A stretch of DNA of 64,000 nt, taken from assembly GCA_938023035.1 (NCBI GenBank), contig CALIDI010000023.1, positions 53,725-117,724 on the forward strand. Reading direction: 5' to 3'. Of this stretch, positions 26,256-35,816 are shown piece by piece; the first letter of the stretch is position 1, and every line of letters starts with the position of its first letter. The notes under the pieces are model-generated. The model made no database searches. It was not told where the DNA came from and was given only the letters and a program-made list of their open reading frames with translations. Source of the stretch: an uncultured Leptolyngbyaceae cyanobacterium. Its GTDB lineage: Bacteria > Cyanobacteriota > Cyanobacteriia > Leptolyngbyales > Leptolyngbyaceae. A program made the translations under genes and the position numbers.

Positions 26256-29024
26256 TTAGAAACGAATTTTACGCCGCGATCGCCGCCGTCCGATGATGAC
26301 TCCAGAAGCCGCCAGCATCACTCCAACCACTGTTGTCGGTTCGGGCACAGATGCCATGGGGTCAAAAGGTTGGGTCAATGTTTCTTCACCAGACTCCACT
26401 GTGCGCTCAAAGCGATCTTTCTGAGCCTCGGCGGCTTTGAGGGCTTGCCGCTGCTCATCATTGATTAGCACCAGCATGGAGGAATAGGGTGTTACCAGGC
26501 TATAGCGCTGGGCAATGGCGTGAATGGCATCCAGGTTTTCTAGACGGTTCAAATCTTGCTGACGCCCTAGCCCCAGGATGCGTTGTCGAGCTGCGATCGC
26601 CTCAAACCCACTGGGTTTGGCTTTTTGGGTTTGTGGCTGGGGGGGGCCATCGGAGGCTGGAGTCATCCGCCAAAGGTAGCCATCCACAGCACTAACCCCG
26701 GTTGGCCCCAGAGCGGCTTCTGCCGCAATCCGATGGAGGGCTTCTGAAATCTGGCTGGCCACCCCGCCCCGACTGATTTGCATCGCTTGCAGAGTGGCAT
26801 CATCGTAGGCCGGTGGAAATGCACCTAAATGGATGAACCAAAGAGGAGCCACCATCGCCGGTAGCGTTTTCTGGTCATCGGCCAGTTCGTAGCTGCCCTC
26901 ATCTGTTACCAGTAAAATGCCGTCATAGCGAGTATTGCCGCGCAACTGGTCAAACTGGCGCAGCAGTTCCTTCGGCTGAATCGTGCCATAGAATCCAAAG
27001 TGCTGGAGATCAAATTCACCCACATTGTCTAGCCGTTGAGGCAACATTCCGGCGATCGCTCCAACATATAAGTCTGCATCATTATCCTCCAGGCGATCGT
27101 TAGCAAAGCCCTGCTCCTTCAACCAGTCAAAGGTTTGTTGCACGGCCTGACGGTGTCGGCCCATGCTGTAGGAGGTATCTAGAATTACGGCAAATCGCTG
27201 GTTGCGGGGTAATGCCTGGTCTTGCGCGGTCAGTGGCTGCGCTGTCATGAGCGTGTCATCTTGCAGATGCGTAACGGGAGGAATTGGGGCCGCCGGACTG
27301 CGGGCGGGGAGGTAAGCCTCCAGCCAGACATCCCCCACTCTCGTGTTGTGACCATCGCGGTAGCGCTGAGTGGCGTTGCTCCAGTAAATATTGCGTTTTT
27401 CACCCAAAACAGGCAAAGCCCAACCTTGCTCTTGCCGCAACACCTTATAAGTGAGCCATAGGTGCATTTCAGTGGCGGCACTGTTGCGGCTCCCCGTATC
27501 TGTTAGCAGCATTTTAGGAGGAATCGGAAATGCCCGCAGGCGGTAATGGCGTGGCCCTACCTGCTCGAGCAGTGCTGGATCGGCTTGTCGTCTGACCTGC
27601 TCGTTATACACCTTCTGAGCGGCCCCTCGGGGAGCGACCACGTAGGGAAAGCGCTGATTCAGGTTGGCGGTATCCCCTAGCCATAGGCCAGTGACCACTG
27701 CACTTTCAGGTAGGGTGAAGTAGTAGAGAATCTCCTGATTGTATGGAGTTTGGTTGGCGTAAACCTCGTGCAGTTCCACCTTGGCCCAACTGCCCTGCTC
27801 CTGTACCTGAATCGATTGCGATCGCAGCCAGACCTGGCGCTGATTCAAATTCAATAACCCTGCATTAGCACTATCCCGGTTATAGGTTGATTGCAATGCC
27901 CGGTTAATCGCCGCCTGCTCCCCTTTTTGGATAGGGGTGTCAAAGAAATCAGCATAGAGTTGGGTCGCTCGCCCAACATCCATCGGTTCCCCCTGATATA
28001 AGAAGGGAGCCATCAAGGTATTGTGGAAGCTTTGTAACCCCTCGGCGAGCCAGGCTGGTGCGCCCAGGGCGGCATACATGCGCTGCACATGATCATTGGT
28101 TTGGGTCGTGCTGACATAGCGATAGGAAGAAAGATAGGCGTTTAGCAGCCCCTGCCGAATCACGTCAGCTTTGGCAATCAGCTCCTGACGCTCCTTGGCT
28201 GACTGGGGCGGGTTTTGCAATAGGGCAAAGGCTTGGTGTTGGGGTTGTTGTTGTAACCCCACAAATAAGACCAAGGTGGCTGTTATCACCCCAAAGGCTC
28301 CGGCGATCGCCCGCTTTTGGCCATACTGCGCTGCAAACGCCCGAAGGATCTGCCGCCCAGAGCGCAGGTAGAATAGCGTCATCACTGGCGGCAAAAACAT
28401 CACTAGAGACGCACTTAGAAAAAGTAAGAGCAGCCCAAAGAAAACACCCGGAGTCAAAAAATAAGACAAACTGGGGAACCAGCTAAAGGAGAGTACTCCC
28501 CGACCTACATATACCAGCAACGGTAGGGCGTAGAGTAGCGTTACCCCGCCCACGTATAAACCCACCAGCACCATCAGACTATGGCTGAAGAGCTGTGCCC
28601 AGGCGAATCGAGGCTGGCGATCGGCATAGCCATGTAGCAAAGTCATTAGAAATGCCACCACACAGAGTGACACACTGATCAGAACCTGCATTCCCCCCGG
28701 GGGCACTTCACGGAGCAAAAACAACCGCACCAAACACAGAATAAAGAGGGGAGCCTCAACGCCATACAGCAGTTGCATTAGCTTGCCTGGCTGCCGGCGC
28801 AGGTGACGCAGCCCAATCCCGCTACAGGCCAAGGGCACCAACAGCAGGGCAACCAGGGTAAACGCAAAATCCAACGGCAACAACCCATCTAACAGAGCCG
28901 TTATTAGATGGGGAAACACCAGGGGTAAAAGTAGCAGACCAACGTAACCCAAGAATGTAATATTCCAGCCCCAGAAAATCAGATGAAACAAAATAGAGAC
29001 CGATATAGTGACCGATTTTTTCAT
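26256..29024 (-). CDS. PEP-CTERM integral membrane protein with VIT and VWA domains (TIGR02921-like)
   Basis: A 922-residue protein. About eight membrane helices fill residues 1-270. A VIT-like domain follows at ~395-500 (VELHEVYANQTPYNQEIL). A VWA-like domain with the metal site DTSYSMG lies near 612-620. The C-terminus carries a complete PEP-CTERM signal: VPEPTT, a hydrophobic stretch and RRRSRRK in the last 30 residues. PEP-CTERM proteins are processed by exosortases and linked to extracellular polysaccharide. No exosortase gene is in the window. ATG 29024 is preferred over TTG 29060. The overall layout matches the TIGR02921 family known from cyanobacteria; its job is unknown. Confidence 0.85.
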   Translation of the reverse strand: MKKSVTISVSILFHLIFWGWNITFLGYVGLLLLPLVFPHLITALLDGLLPLDFAFTLVALLLVPLACSGIGLRHLRRQPGKLMQLLYGVEAPLFILCLVRLFLLREVPPGGMQVLISVSLCVVAFLMTLLHGYADRQPRFAWAQLFSHSLMVLVGLYVGGVTLLYALPLLVYVGRGVLSFSWFPSLSYFLTPGVFFGLLLLFLSASLVMFLPPVMTLFYLRSGRQILRAFAAQYGQKRAIAGAFGVITATLVLFVGLQQQPQHQAFALLQNPPQSAKERQELIAKADVIRQGLLNAYLSSYRYVSTTQTNDHVQRMYAALGAPAWLAEGLQSFHNTLMAPFLYQGEPMDVGRATQLYADFFDTPIQKGEQAAINRALQSTYNRDSANAGLLNLNQRQVWLRSQSIQVQEQGSWAKVELHEVYANQTPYNQEILYYFTLPESAVVTGLWLGDTANLNQRFPYVVAPRGAAQKVYNEQVRRQADPALLEQVGPRHYRLRAFPIPPKMLLTDTGSRNSAATEMHLWLTYKVLRQEQGWALPVLGEKRNIYWSNATQRYRDGHNTRVGDVWLEAYLPARSPAAPIPPVTHLQDDTLMTAQPLTAQDQALPRNQRFAVILDTSYSMGRHRQAVQQTFDWLKEQGFANDRLEDNDADLYVGAIAGMLPQRLDNVGEFDLQHFGFYGTIQPKELLRQFDQLRGNTRYDGILLVTDEGSYELADDQKTLPAMVAPLWFIHLGAFPPAYDDATLQAMQISRGGVASQISEALHRIAAEAALGPTGVSAVDGYLWRMTPASDGPPQPQTQKAKPSGFEAIAARQRILGLGRQQDLNRLENLDAIHAIAQRYSLVTPYSSMLVLINDEQRQALKAAEAQKDRFERTVESGEETLTQPFDPMASVPEPTTVVGVMLAASGVIIGRRRSRRKIRF

Positions 29025-29788
29025 GATGGTTGAAGTTGGGAGTGGGCCAGAAATGCTCAAACAAACAGCCGCTGTGGATTAAGCCGATGTTCCCTGTGTG
29101 GGTTAGCTCGGTTCTGATCATCTGAGTCAAGAGGATTCATCCATTGTCCTGAGAGATCAGGGTTTTATCTGCTGAACCTGCACCCGACACACCCTAGTAA
29201 ACGGACAAGTCTGTTCTCCTGGGTGGCTAAAACCGCAGTGAGATGCCCCAAGCCGGCCTTCACGGGTTATAGAAAACCGTGATATGAGACGCGTCGAGGC
29301 TACGGAGGCAGACCGCGGTTGTCTAGGCGCGACTGTGGTCGCCTACGGAGGAAGTATCGGGGGTTTGAGTCGTTTTGTCAGCCAATCAGGTGGTAACCTC
29401 TAAAATCTGCGGGGTATGAATCCACAGTCCTAAGGTTTTTGGGGTTAGGGCTATCGGTTTCCCCATCGACAAACCAGCGCTACTCAACTTGGCTAAGTGC
29501 TAAATCAAGCCCAGCCTCAAATTTGTCGATTTCCTCAAGGTCAACCTAAAAAAGGGGGAAACTTTAGTGATTCCTACATGGTTTAGATGCAAGAATTCGA
29601 TAAAAGTTTAATGAAGTTGGTAATCAAGGGTGAAAATTCGGAGCCGCGATCGCTTCAGGCCGCCATCATCAACTAGCAAAAACGCCCCCTCGGCAGGCTT
29701 GCACGGTTCTCTGAGGCAACTTGTAAGGGAATCCGCCAAAAGCGATACTATAGGCTCATACCTTTTTACGAATCCTCAGCTTCGACCT
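29025..29788. other. Divergent intergenic region with hairpins
   Basis: About 760 bases between the PEP-CTERM gene and ndhL. From 29261 to 29345 there are clustered dyads: CACGGGTT/AACCGTG (29261-29281) and a TAGGCG..CGAC/GTCGCCTA hairpin (29324-29345). A repeated CTACGGAGG occurs at 29310 and 29343. This could be an unannotated RNA or a decayed repeat. An open frame running into ndhL from 29630 is not used as its start. Confidence 0.4.
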
Positions 29789-30013
29789 ATGGCGATCGAC
29801 CTTCTTATCGCAGCGCTTTACCTGGCTTTAGCCGGGGCCTTTCTCCTGGTGATTCCTGCCGGGCTATACGTTTATCTAAATCAGCGCTGGTATGTGGCCA
29901 GTTCCCTAGAGCGAGCCTTTATGTATTTCCTGGTGTTTATGTTCTTTCCTGGGATGCTGCTGTTATCGCCCTTCTTAAATTTTCGGCCCCAGCGGCGACA
30001 GATTGAGAGCTAG
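29789..30013 (+). CDS. ndhL: NAD(P)H-quinone oxidoreductase subunit L
   Basis: A 74-residue protein with two membrane helices (~5-25 and ~40-60) and the NdhL motif YVYLNQRWY between them. NdhL is a cyanobacteria- and chloroplast-specific subunit of the thylakoid NDH-1 complex used in cyclic electron flow and CO2 uptake. The open frame begins at 29630, but MAIDLL at 29789 is the family start. It leads the cluster ndhL-DUF3007-trpA, an order I recall from other cyanobacteria. Confidence 0.92.
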   Translation: MAIDLLIAALYLALAGAFLLVIPAGLYVYLNQRWYVASSLERAFMYFLVFMFFPGMLLLSPFLNFRPQRRQIES

Positions 30014-30055
30014 GCCAGCTTGCGCAATGCAATTCTTAGTTCTATGTGAATCACG

Positions 30056-30376
30056 ATGCGACGAATTGATGCATTAGGTATTGGGGCGGGTATCTTTGCT
30101 ACTGGTGGCTTGGTTTATATCCTCTTAAGTCTGTTGGGGGTAGAGCGTCTCTCTGCTGGAATCTGGACTCAGTTTTTGTTGACCGGTGGGTTAATTGGTT
30201 GGTTAATCACCTATGTCTATCGGGCCATCACCAGCAATATGACCTACCATCAGCAGCGCCGCGACTATGAAGAGGCCCTCCTGCAAAAGCGCTTGGATGC
30301 CATGACTCCTGAGGAGTTGGAGCAACTGCAGGCTGAGTTGGAACAGGAAAAAACGCGGGCACAGGCTGAAAGCTAA
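30056..30376 (+). CDS. DUF3007 family membrane protein
   Basis: A 106-residue protein with two hydrophobic helices (~5-30 and ~35-58) and a C-terminal helical, glutamate- and glutamine-rich tail (TPEELEQLQAELEQE). It matches the DUF3007 family of cyanobacteria and plastids. It starts 42 bases after ndhL and is likely co-transcribed. A function linked to NDH-1 is suggested by neighbourhood only. Confidence 0.8.
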   Translation: MRRIDALGIGAGIFATGGLVYILLSLLGVERLSAGIWTQFLLTGGLIGWLITYVYRAITSNMTYHQQRRDYEEALLQKRLDAMTPEELEQLQAELEQEKTRAQAES

Positions 30377-30513
30377 TCTCGGTTTTGTCCAAGGCTCAGC
30401 TTTCAGTTAGATGGCTTTTCCTTGGAGGGGAAGAGGAGATTTAGAGGCGGGCTTGGTTTAGGGGTCTCCAGGTGAGAAAATGGAGCCTTGCCCACTCATC
30501 TCTCACTGAGACT

Positions 30514-31320
30514 ATGACTTCGGTTTCTCAACGGTTTGAATATCTGCGATCGCATGCTCGCTGCGCATTAATTCCCTTCATTACAGCAGGCGACCCAGAT
30601 TTAGAAACCACGGCTAAAGCCTTGCAAACCCTAGATGCCAACGGCGCAGATTTGATTGAGTTAGGAGTGCCCTACTCTGACCCCCTGGCGGATGGGCCAG
30701 TGATTCAGGCGGCGGCAACGCGGGCGCTTCAGCACGGTACGAAACTGCACGCTGTGCTAGAAGTGGTTCAACAGGTCAGCCCCCTCCTACAGGCTCCGAT
30801 CATTCTCTTTACTTACTACAACCCGATTTTGAATCGTGGCATCGATACCTTTTTAGAACAGGCTAGGGCCGCAGGAGCGCGGGGCTTAGTAGTGCCCGAC
30901 CTGCCCCTTGAAGAAGCCGATACGCTGCTAAAACCGGCGGCTGCCTATGGGTTAGAACTGACCCTATTGATTGCACCAACCAGCCCAAAGGAGCGAATTT
31001 TGGCGATCGCCCAGCAGTCGCAAGGATTTATCTATCTGGTTAGTACAACGGGTGTGACGGGGATGCGGGCGCAGGTGCAGGCACGGGTCAAAGATTTATT
31101 GGCCGAACTCCGGACGGTGACGGATAAGCCGATTGGGGTCGGCTTTGGCATCTCTCAGCCAGAGCATGCCCGCCAGGTCATGGATTGGGGCGCTGATGCG
31201 GTGATTGTGGGGAGTGCGATGGTGCAGCGTTTAGCAACCGGCGAACCGGCTCAGGGACTGAAAGCCCTCGGAGAGTTTTGTCGTACCCTCAAAACGGCAA
31301 TCGCCCAAGGCAACCTCTAG
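30514..31320 (+). CDS. trpA: Tryptophan synthase alpha chain
   Basis: A 268-residue TIM-barrel protein. The catalytic glutamate and aspartate sit in [16 protein letters not shown], and the phosphate-binding GFGIS and GSAMV loops are present. TrpA cleaves indole-glycerol phosphate to indole, which passes to TrpB. No trpB is here, as is common in cyanobacteria where trp genes are scattered. The frame begins at 30472; the ATG at 30514 gives the normal length. Confidence 0.95.
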   Translation: MTSVSQRFEYLRSHARCALIPFITAGDPDLETTAKALQTLDANGADLIELGVPYSDPLADGPVIQAAATRALQHGTKLHAVLEVVQQVSPLLQAPIILFTYYNPILNRGIDTFLEQARAAGARGLVVPDLPLEEADTLLKPAAAYGLELTLLIAPTSPKERILAIAQQSQGFIYLVSTTGVTGMRAQVQARVKDLLAELRTVTDKPIGVGFGISQPEHARQVMDWGADAVIVGSAMVQRLATGEPAQGLKALGEFCRTLKTAIAQGNL

Positions 31321-31479
31321 CCAGATGCCGTCATCGCCTTGATCCATCCAGTAAACCCGTCTACCTCTTACCAAAAAATGACGAATAGAGCAGTAGAAGC
31401 TGTATAGGGCAGTGTGAATGAAGGCAAGGACAGGATTCAGGAGGAGAACCCCCTAGCTGGAGGCAGGGCCTCTCATTAA

Positions 31480-31577
31480 CCCCCAATGTACGAAGCCCCT
31501 GGCGATTCTAATGTAGCCGCCGGTACCCAGTCTTTAACCCGCTTTCCTTCACCCCCATGCACGAAGCCACCTGGCGA
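31480..31577. repeat. Two 26-27-bp direct repeats after trpA
   Basis: CCCCCAATGTACGAAGCCCC then TGGCGAT (31480-31506) recurs as CCCCCATGCACGAAGCCACC then TGGCGAT (31552-31577), 72 bases apart. The 420-base gap between trpA and the converging glycosyltransferase holds no gene. Confidence 0.5.
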
Positions 31578-31742
31578 TAGCTCTAGCCAAAATTGCAAAT
31601 TCAAGCAAATTCAAAATGGGGCTGCTTTGCACTTTGAATTCTGCCGAGCAGTACCAGCCAGGCTGGAACCTTTACTTTTCAGTTGTACTTTTTAGCCAGT
31701 TCGAGCTTGATTGCTAGACAACCTTAACGCCTTTGCCCATCG

Positions 31743-32981
31743 CTAGCCGGGCAATAAAATCTCTTTATAAAGAGATAGATAGCGCTGAGCCTGTACAGCC
31801 TCACTAAATTCTTGCAATGCCTTATTTCGGGCATTATCTTTCAACATTTGGTGACGTTCTTGATCGCTCAGCACCCAGGCAATTCCTTTTGCTAGGTCTT
31901 CTGGTTCAAAAGGGGTCGCCAGGTAGCCCGTCTGCTGGTGGTCTACTACATCCTTTAGCCCCGTTGCATTGAAAGCAACGACAGGGGTGCCACAAGCCAT
32001 AGCCTCAGAAGCCGTTTGTCCAAACGCCTCCTGAATAGAAGGAACAATCATCACATCGGCTGCCGAGTAAACAAGCGCAAGCGTAATATCATCACTGAGG
32101 CGACCAACATAATGGGTTTTAAAGCCTAAATCCGGTGGCTGCTCCGGCCGTGCAGAACCAAATAGCACTAGCTCAATTTGCTCTCCCCATCCAGAATGTT
32201 TCAACCGTTGCAAAGCCGGAAGTAATAGATGAAACCCTTTCCGTCGGTCGCTAGTGCCGCCGATCGCACCAAATAGCACTAGCTGCTTATCGTGCGGTAA
32301 ATTCAAAACGTCGCGGGCAAACGGTTGACTGTGGGGCTTATATTTGTCAGTATCCAGTCCTAGAGGGATGACCTCAATACGCCGGTGTTTGAACAGGGAA
32401 CTGGAGCGAGCACAATCTGCCATCCAAGAAGTTGTGGCTACAATCGTCAAGTTGAGATTTTTCCAGGATTTTGCCTTGCGTTGCCAGATGCGATGAGATA
32501 AGTCGCCCGTGCGATCGCTCCCTAATTGGGGGCAAGCGCCGCAAGCCTGCTGGTAGTTGTCACAATCATCGTTATAGTGGCAGCCTCCCGTAAACGGCCA
32601 CATATCATGCAGCGTCCAAACCAGGGGTTTCTGAAACCTTGCCAGGGTTTCAATCTGCAAATAACCATTACAAACCCAATGGATGTGCACAACTTCAGGG
32701 TTCTCCTGCTTTACCCGTTGGGCAAAGACATCTGGTAACCACTGGGGCGAAAAAGTTCCGTCAGGACGTTGGGGGTAGAACCGCAAGGGCAACCCCGACA
32801 AAGGAGGCCCGAGCTTAGTGAGGAGAGATCGTTCCGCCACGACTGTTGGGTCAGCGCTAAACTTGGCTCTGACCAGCATTTGCGACGGGCACCCTAGCGA
32901 TCGCAGCCCCTGATGCAACCGGTAAGCGGCGCGCGCGCCGCCATTGTCTATGTCAGACGTGCTTAAATGAAGAACCTTCAT
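31743..32981 (-). CDS. Glycosyltransferase family 4
   Basis: A 412-residue GT-B enzyme. The N-terminal half opens with MKVLHLSTSDIDNGGA and carries VVHIHWVCNGYL and WTLHDMWPFTGGCHY, usual for the WcaC-like GT4 subgroup. The C-terminal half has the sugar-nucleotide site VPSIQEAFGQTASEAMACGTP (E-x7-E; key residues E of QEAFG and E of SEAMA). The start at 32981 is the family start; the frame extends to TTG 33014. It is the last gene of a minus-strand glycan cluster, so it probably builds exopolysaccharide or lipopolysaccharide. Confidence 0.88.
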   Translation of the reverse strand: MKVLHLSTSDIDNGGARAAYRLHQGLRSLGCPSQMLVRAKFSADPTVVAERSLLTKLGPPLSGLPLRFYPQRPDGTFSPQWLPDVFAQRVKQENPEVVHIHWVCNGYLQIETLARFQKPLVWTLHDMWPFTGGCHYNDDCDNYQQACGACPQLGSDRTGDLSHRIWQRKAKSWKNLNLTIVATTSWMADCARSSSLFKHRRIEVIPLGLDTDKYKPHSQPFARDVLNLPHDKQLVLFGAIGGTSDRRKGFHLLLPALQRLKHSGWGEQIELVLFGSARPEQPPDLGFKTHYVGRLSDDITLALVYSAADVMIVPSIQEAFGQTASEAMACGTPVVAFNATGLKDVVDHQQTGYLATPFEPEDLAKGIAWVLSDQERHQMLKDNARNKALQEFSEAVQAQRYLSLYKEILLPG

Positions 32982-33038
32982 GCGATCACTTATAGACGAC
33001 GGGTGTGCAGTCAAACGGTGACCTTAGGATAAGGCTTC

Positions 33039-33074
33039 GGTTCGTTATCAGCGCTAAAGCACTGATAACGAACC
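33039..33074 (-). terminator. Strong 13-bp hairpin between epimerase and GT4 genes
   Basis: GGTTCGTTATCAG (33039-33051) and its exact complement CTGATAACGAACC (33062-33074) flank ten bases. It lies 19 bases after the epimerase stop. There is no T-run after it, so it may act in RNA processing or partial termination rather than as a classic terminator. Confidence 0.45.
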
Positions 33075-33092
33075 TGAATCTCTGACCCAGCC

Positions 33093-34220
33093 CTAGCTCT
33101 GCTTGGTAAGCAATAGACCCGTGCGCTCCATCTCCTTGAAGGAGGCTTGCAATTCATCGTAACTCAGCGGCTTTTGTCCCAGATACCATTCCAAGTAGTG
33201 CCCTAGACCGACTTTAAGAGGAGTTGGAGACCATGGCCCGAAGAGGGATTCATAGCGCCCCATATCAGCAACGGCATGGCGAATATCCCCAACTCGAAAA
33301 CGGCCAGAAATAGTGTAGGATGCCTCTTTATTGACTAATTCAGCGATTGTCTCAACCACTTCAACCAGAGTCACAGCTTGCCCCGTCCCAATGTTAATGA
33401 CCGATGACAGGGGAGACTCATGCAAGGCGCACCGGACAACCGCATCGACAACATCCCCTACGTAAACAAAGTCTCTGGTTACTAGCCCATCTTCAAAAAT
33501 TTCGAGGGGATTACCCTGCACAATCGCGTTTGTAAAAATGCCAATAATGCCCGTATAGGGGTTACCCAATTCTTGCTTTGGCCCATAGACATTCTGAAAA
33601 CGCAGGGTTACTAGGTCAATCTTCTGATTTTCGCAATAATTCTGCATTAACTGCTCTTGCCAGAGCTTAGTCAGACCATAAACCGACGTTGGCTGCGTCA
33701 GATGACTTTCATGCATCGGTAGCGATCGCAGGGGCTGCCCATCTTCTCCGTAGACATCCCATCGTCCCTTTTGCAAATCCTCTAAGCGTCTGCCCTTCGG
33801 GTAATAAAGGGTTGTACCATCAGTATAGGCACCATCCCCATAGACTGCCCGGCTAGAAGACAGAACCATGCGATGCGGCTTATGTTTTAGGCGAGAAACT
33901 AACTCTAGAAGCTTAGCAGTGCCGTTTGCATTTTGCTGTACATACCGGCTGATTTCATACATCGATTGGCCTGTCCCTGTCTGGGATGCCAAGTGAATGA
34001 TAACATCGGTGCCTTCGACCGCCTCCAAATGCTGCTCAATATCCTGCACATCGGCTCGAATACATTTGGCACGGGCCTGCAACTCTGAAGCAAAGTCTTG
34101 GGTAGTGCGATGAACTTGCTCATCTAAGGAATCAATCACCACAATCTCTGCATCTGTAGGAAGACGCTCGACCAGCCACTTGCCGATAAACCCTGCACCA
34201 CCAGTCACTAAAAACTTCAT
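33093..34220 (-). CDS. NAD-dependent epimerase/dehydratase (extended SDR)
   Basis: A 375-residue extended SDR. The NAD-binding GGAGFIG lies at residues 7-13, and the catalytic tyrosine and lysine at SVYGLTK (YxxxK). Residues following RFQNVYGPKQ bind the nucleotide sugar in this family. It acts on an NDP-sugar, but epimerase, dehydratase and reductase activity cannot be told apart. It starts at ATG 34220 and belongs to the surface-glycan cluster. Confidence 0.88.
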   Translation of the reverse strand: MKFLVTGGAGFIGKWLVERLPTDAEIVVIDSLDEQVHRTTQDFASELQARAKCIRADVQDIEQHLEAVEGTDVIIHLASQTGTGQSMYEISRYVQQNANGTAKLLELVSRLKHKPHRMVLSSSRAVYGDGAYTDGTTLYYPKGRRLEDLQKGRWDVYGEDGQPLRSLPMHESHLTQPTSVYGLTKLWQEQLMQNYCENQKIDLVTLRFQNVYGPKQELGNPYTGIIGIFTNAIVQGNPLEIFEDGLVTRDFVYVGDVVDAVVRCALHESPLSSVINIGTGQAVTLVEVVETIAELVNKEASYTISGRFRVGDIRHAVADMGRYESLFGPWSPTPLKVGLGHYLEWYLGQKPLSYDELQASFKEMERTGLLLTKQS

Positions 34221-34440
34221 GGATATCTGTTACCTGCTTAATTAAAGTGGATAAATAGAAGCAGTGGCACTGAACCATCTGCAAAAGAGCCGCCTTCGCC
34301 CTCCAAAAATTTTCTGCATCCAACAAGCTGCTGAAAATGGCGTTAACTCCTGTGGAAAGGAGCTGCTTTTGACCTCTGCAACAACTAATTAGCATTAGTG
34401 CCACATAAAGAAAAAGTCTTAAACTCAGTTGCTCTTTTGC

Positions 34441-35316
34441 TCAGTAGTTCCTTAAAGCAAAGCGACTCATACCCAACTCCTCTAACTGGTTGTGCTTGAT
34501 TCGCAGAAACACCTTACGCAGGAAATAGTAGGGAAAGAACACAGTAATCTTGGCCTGCTCAACTAGAAAGGGGAGAGCTTTCTCCTGATCTTCCGGGGCT
34601 TTCGCCTGAATCGAATAGTTATCAAGAATCTTGCCCGTCGGGACTCTAAAGCCACGACGATAAACATTCATATAGTTAGATCCATGAACGACCTCAATCC
34701 AAACCGGCTTGCAGAAAATCTTCTTGGCAGACTTGCAAACCTCATAAAGCTCTTTGTGAGGTCGGCAGAGGCAGGTCTTAAAAGAAGCCGCATCGTACTT
34801 TTCAATCAAACTAATAAAGTGGTTAGAAAATTCAAAATCAAAATAAAGCTTTCCCTCAGATAGCTGATAGCCAAAGATGAAGTTAATCGTCTCACTTTCC
34901 TGTTGACTAAAGTTATCTTGAATCATCTTTACATAATCTTTATGGATGGCATCGTCATTATCCAACCAGGTCGTAATCAGGTACTCACAATCTGTAGGTA
35001 TATAATGCCGAACGACATCCCTCACTTCATCGGGGAACTGACCGTAGGGTAAGGGGCAACTAAGATAAACGGGGACAAAGTTATTCCAACGTTTTGAATA
35101 AGTATCAATTCGTTGTTTAAAGTCTTCAGGTGTATCAATATCAAAAAAAACAAGCCACTTAAAGTTTTGATTTGATTGATTTGATACGGAAGGAAAGCAA
35201 AACTGATCAAATAGGTTAAATCTTTTTTCAAGCCAAGTGGGGTCGCACCCTGGCTTCAAGTCTGGGAAGCTTCTAACGTTAAACTTAGTTAGAAAAAAGT
35301 GGCTAAACTGCGTCAC
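34441..35316 (-). CDS. Putative rhamnosyltransferase-like glycosyltransferase
   Basis: A 291-residue protein with the pattern of the putative rhamnosyl transferase family (Pfam Rhamno_transf): HFFLTKFNVR start, WLVFFD near 55, and TTWLDNDDAIHKD near 115 with the acidic D-x-D-like site. It starts with GTG at 35316, preceded by GAGGTG five bases away. The DNA is richer in A and T than its neighbours and uses more rare-looking codons, which suggests recent acquisition. Its donor and acceptor sugars are unknown. Confidence 0.7.
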   Translation of the reverse strand: MTQFSHFFLTKFNVRSFPDLKPGCDPTWLEKRFNLFDQFCFPSVSNQSNQNFKWLVFFDIDTPEDFKQRIDTYSKRWNNFVPVYLSCPLPYGQFPDEVRDVVRHYIPTDCEYLITTWLDNDDAIHKDYVKMIQDNFSQQESETINFIFGYQLSEGKLYFDFEFSNHFISLIEKYDAASFKTCLCRPHKELYEVCKSAKKIFCKPVWIEVVHGSNYMNVYRRGFRVPTGKILDNYSIQAKAPEDQEKALPFLVEQAKITVFFPYYFLRKVFLRIKHNQLEELGMSRFALRNY

Positions 35317-35677
35317 ATTTCACCTCGATATTTCTAGGCTATGAGCTTATTGATACAATGCATTTAACTAACAGTAAACCCAGCTAAATGAACAGATAGC
35401 CGGTCAAATAGGTTCAAATCATCCCGGCCAGTACAACTAGAGCAGGATGTCTATTTTGTACGCAATCGTTACTAATAGTGCTTCCTACCTGATTCGTCAC
35501 AGATATAGCAGTCGCGATATAGGCAAACTCAATAAAATTCTTTACAGACAAAACCTATCATAGTCAAGCGAGGGGTGTCGATTTTAGATTTTGGGCTTTT
35601 TACAATCTTGATGCAGCCTTTATGATTGACTAATAAATTTCCGTAGGATCTCTAGAAAATCTCCTGTTAAGGTTGTG
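35317..35677. other. Intergenic region left of R3 element
   Basis: About 360 bases, rather AT-rich, holding the promoter of the rhamnosyltransferase-like gene. No other feature seen. AGGTTGTG at 35670-35677 is the left target-site duplication of the R3 element. Confidence 0.4.
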
Positions 35678-35807
35678 GGCGTTGCTTAACGAAGGGGTGT
35701 ATTGTCCTCATCCCCTTGCGTGAATGCCTGTCATGGCTATACCTCTCTCTCTTGGGAAGAGGGCGAAAGTGAGGGCGAATTGGGTGACATCCAGCCTCAG
35801 CAATGTC
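35678..35807. repeat. R3 miniature element with TIRs and 8-bp target-site duplication
   Basis: A 130-bp element starting GGCGTTGCTTAAC and ending CAGCAATGTC, which is its imperfect inverse. AGGTTGTG flanks it at 35670-35677 and 35808-35815. It ends nine bases from the epimerase stop codon at 35817. A second copy lies at 56314. The interior has the CCTCATCCCC and TCTCTTGGGAAGAGGG cores. Confidence 0.75.
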
Positions 35808-35816
35808 AGGTTGTGT

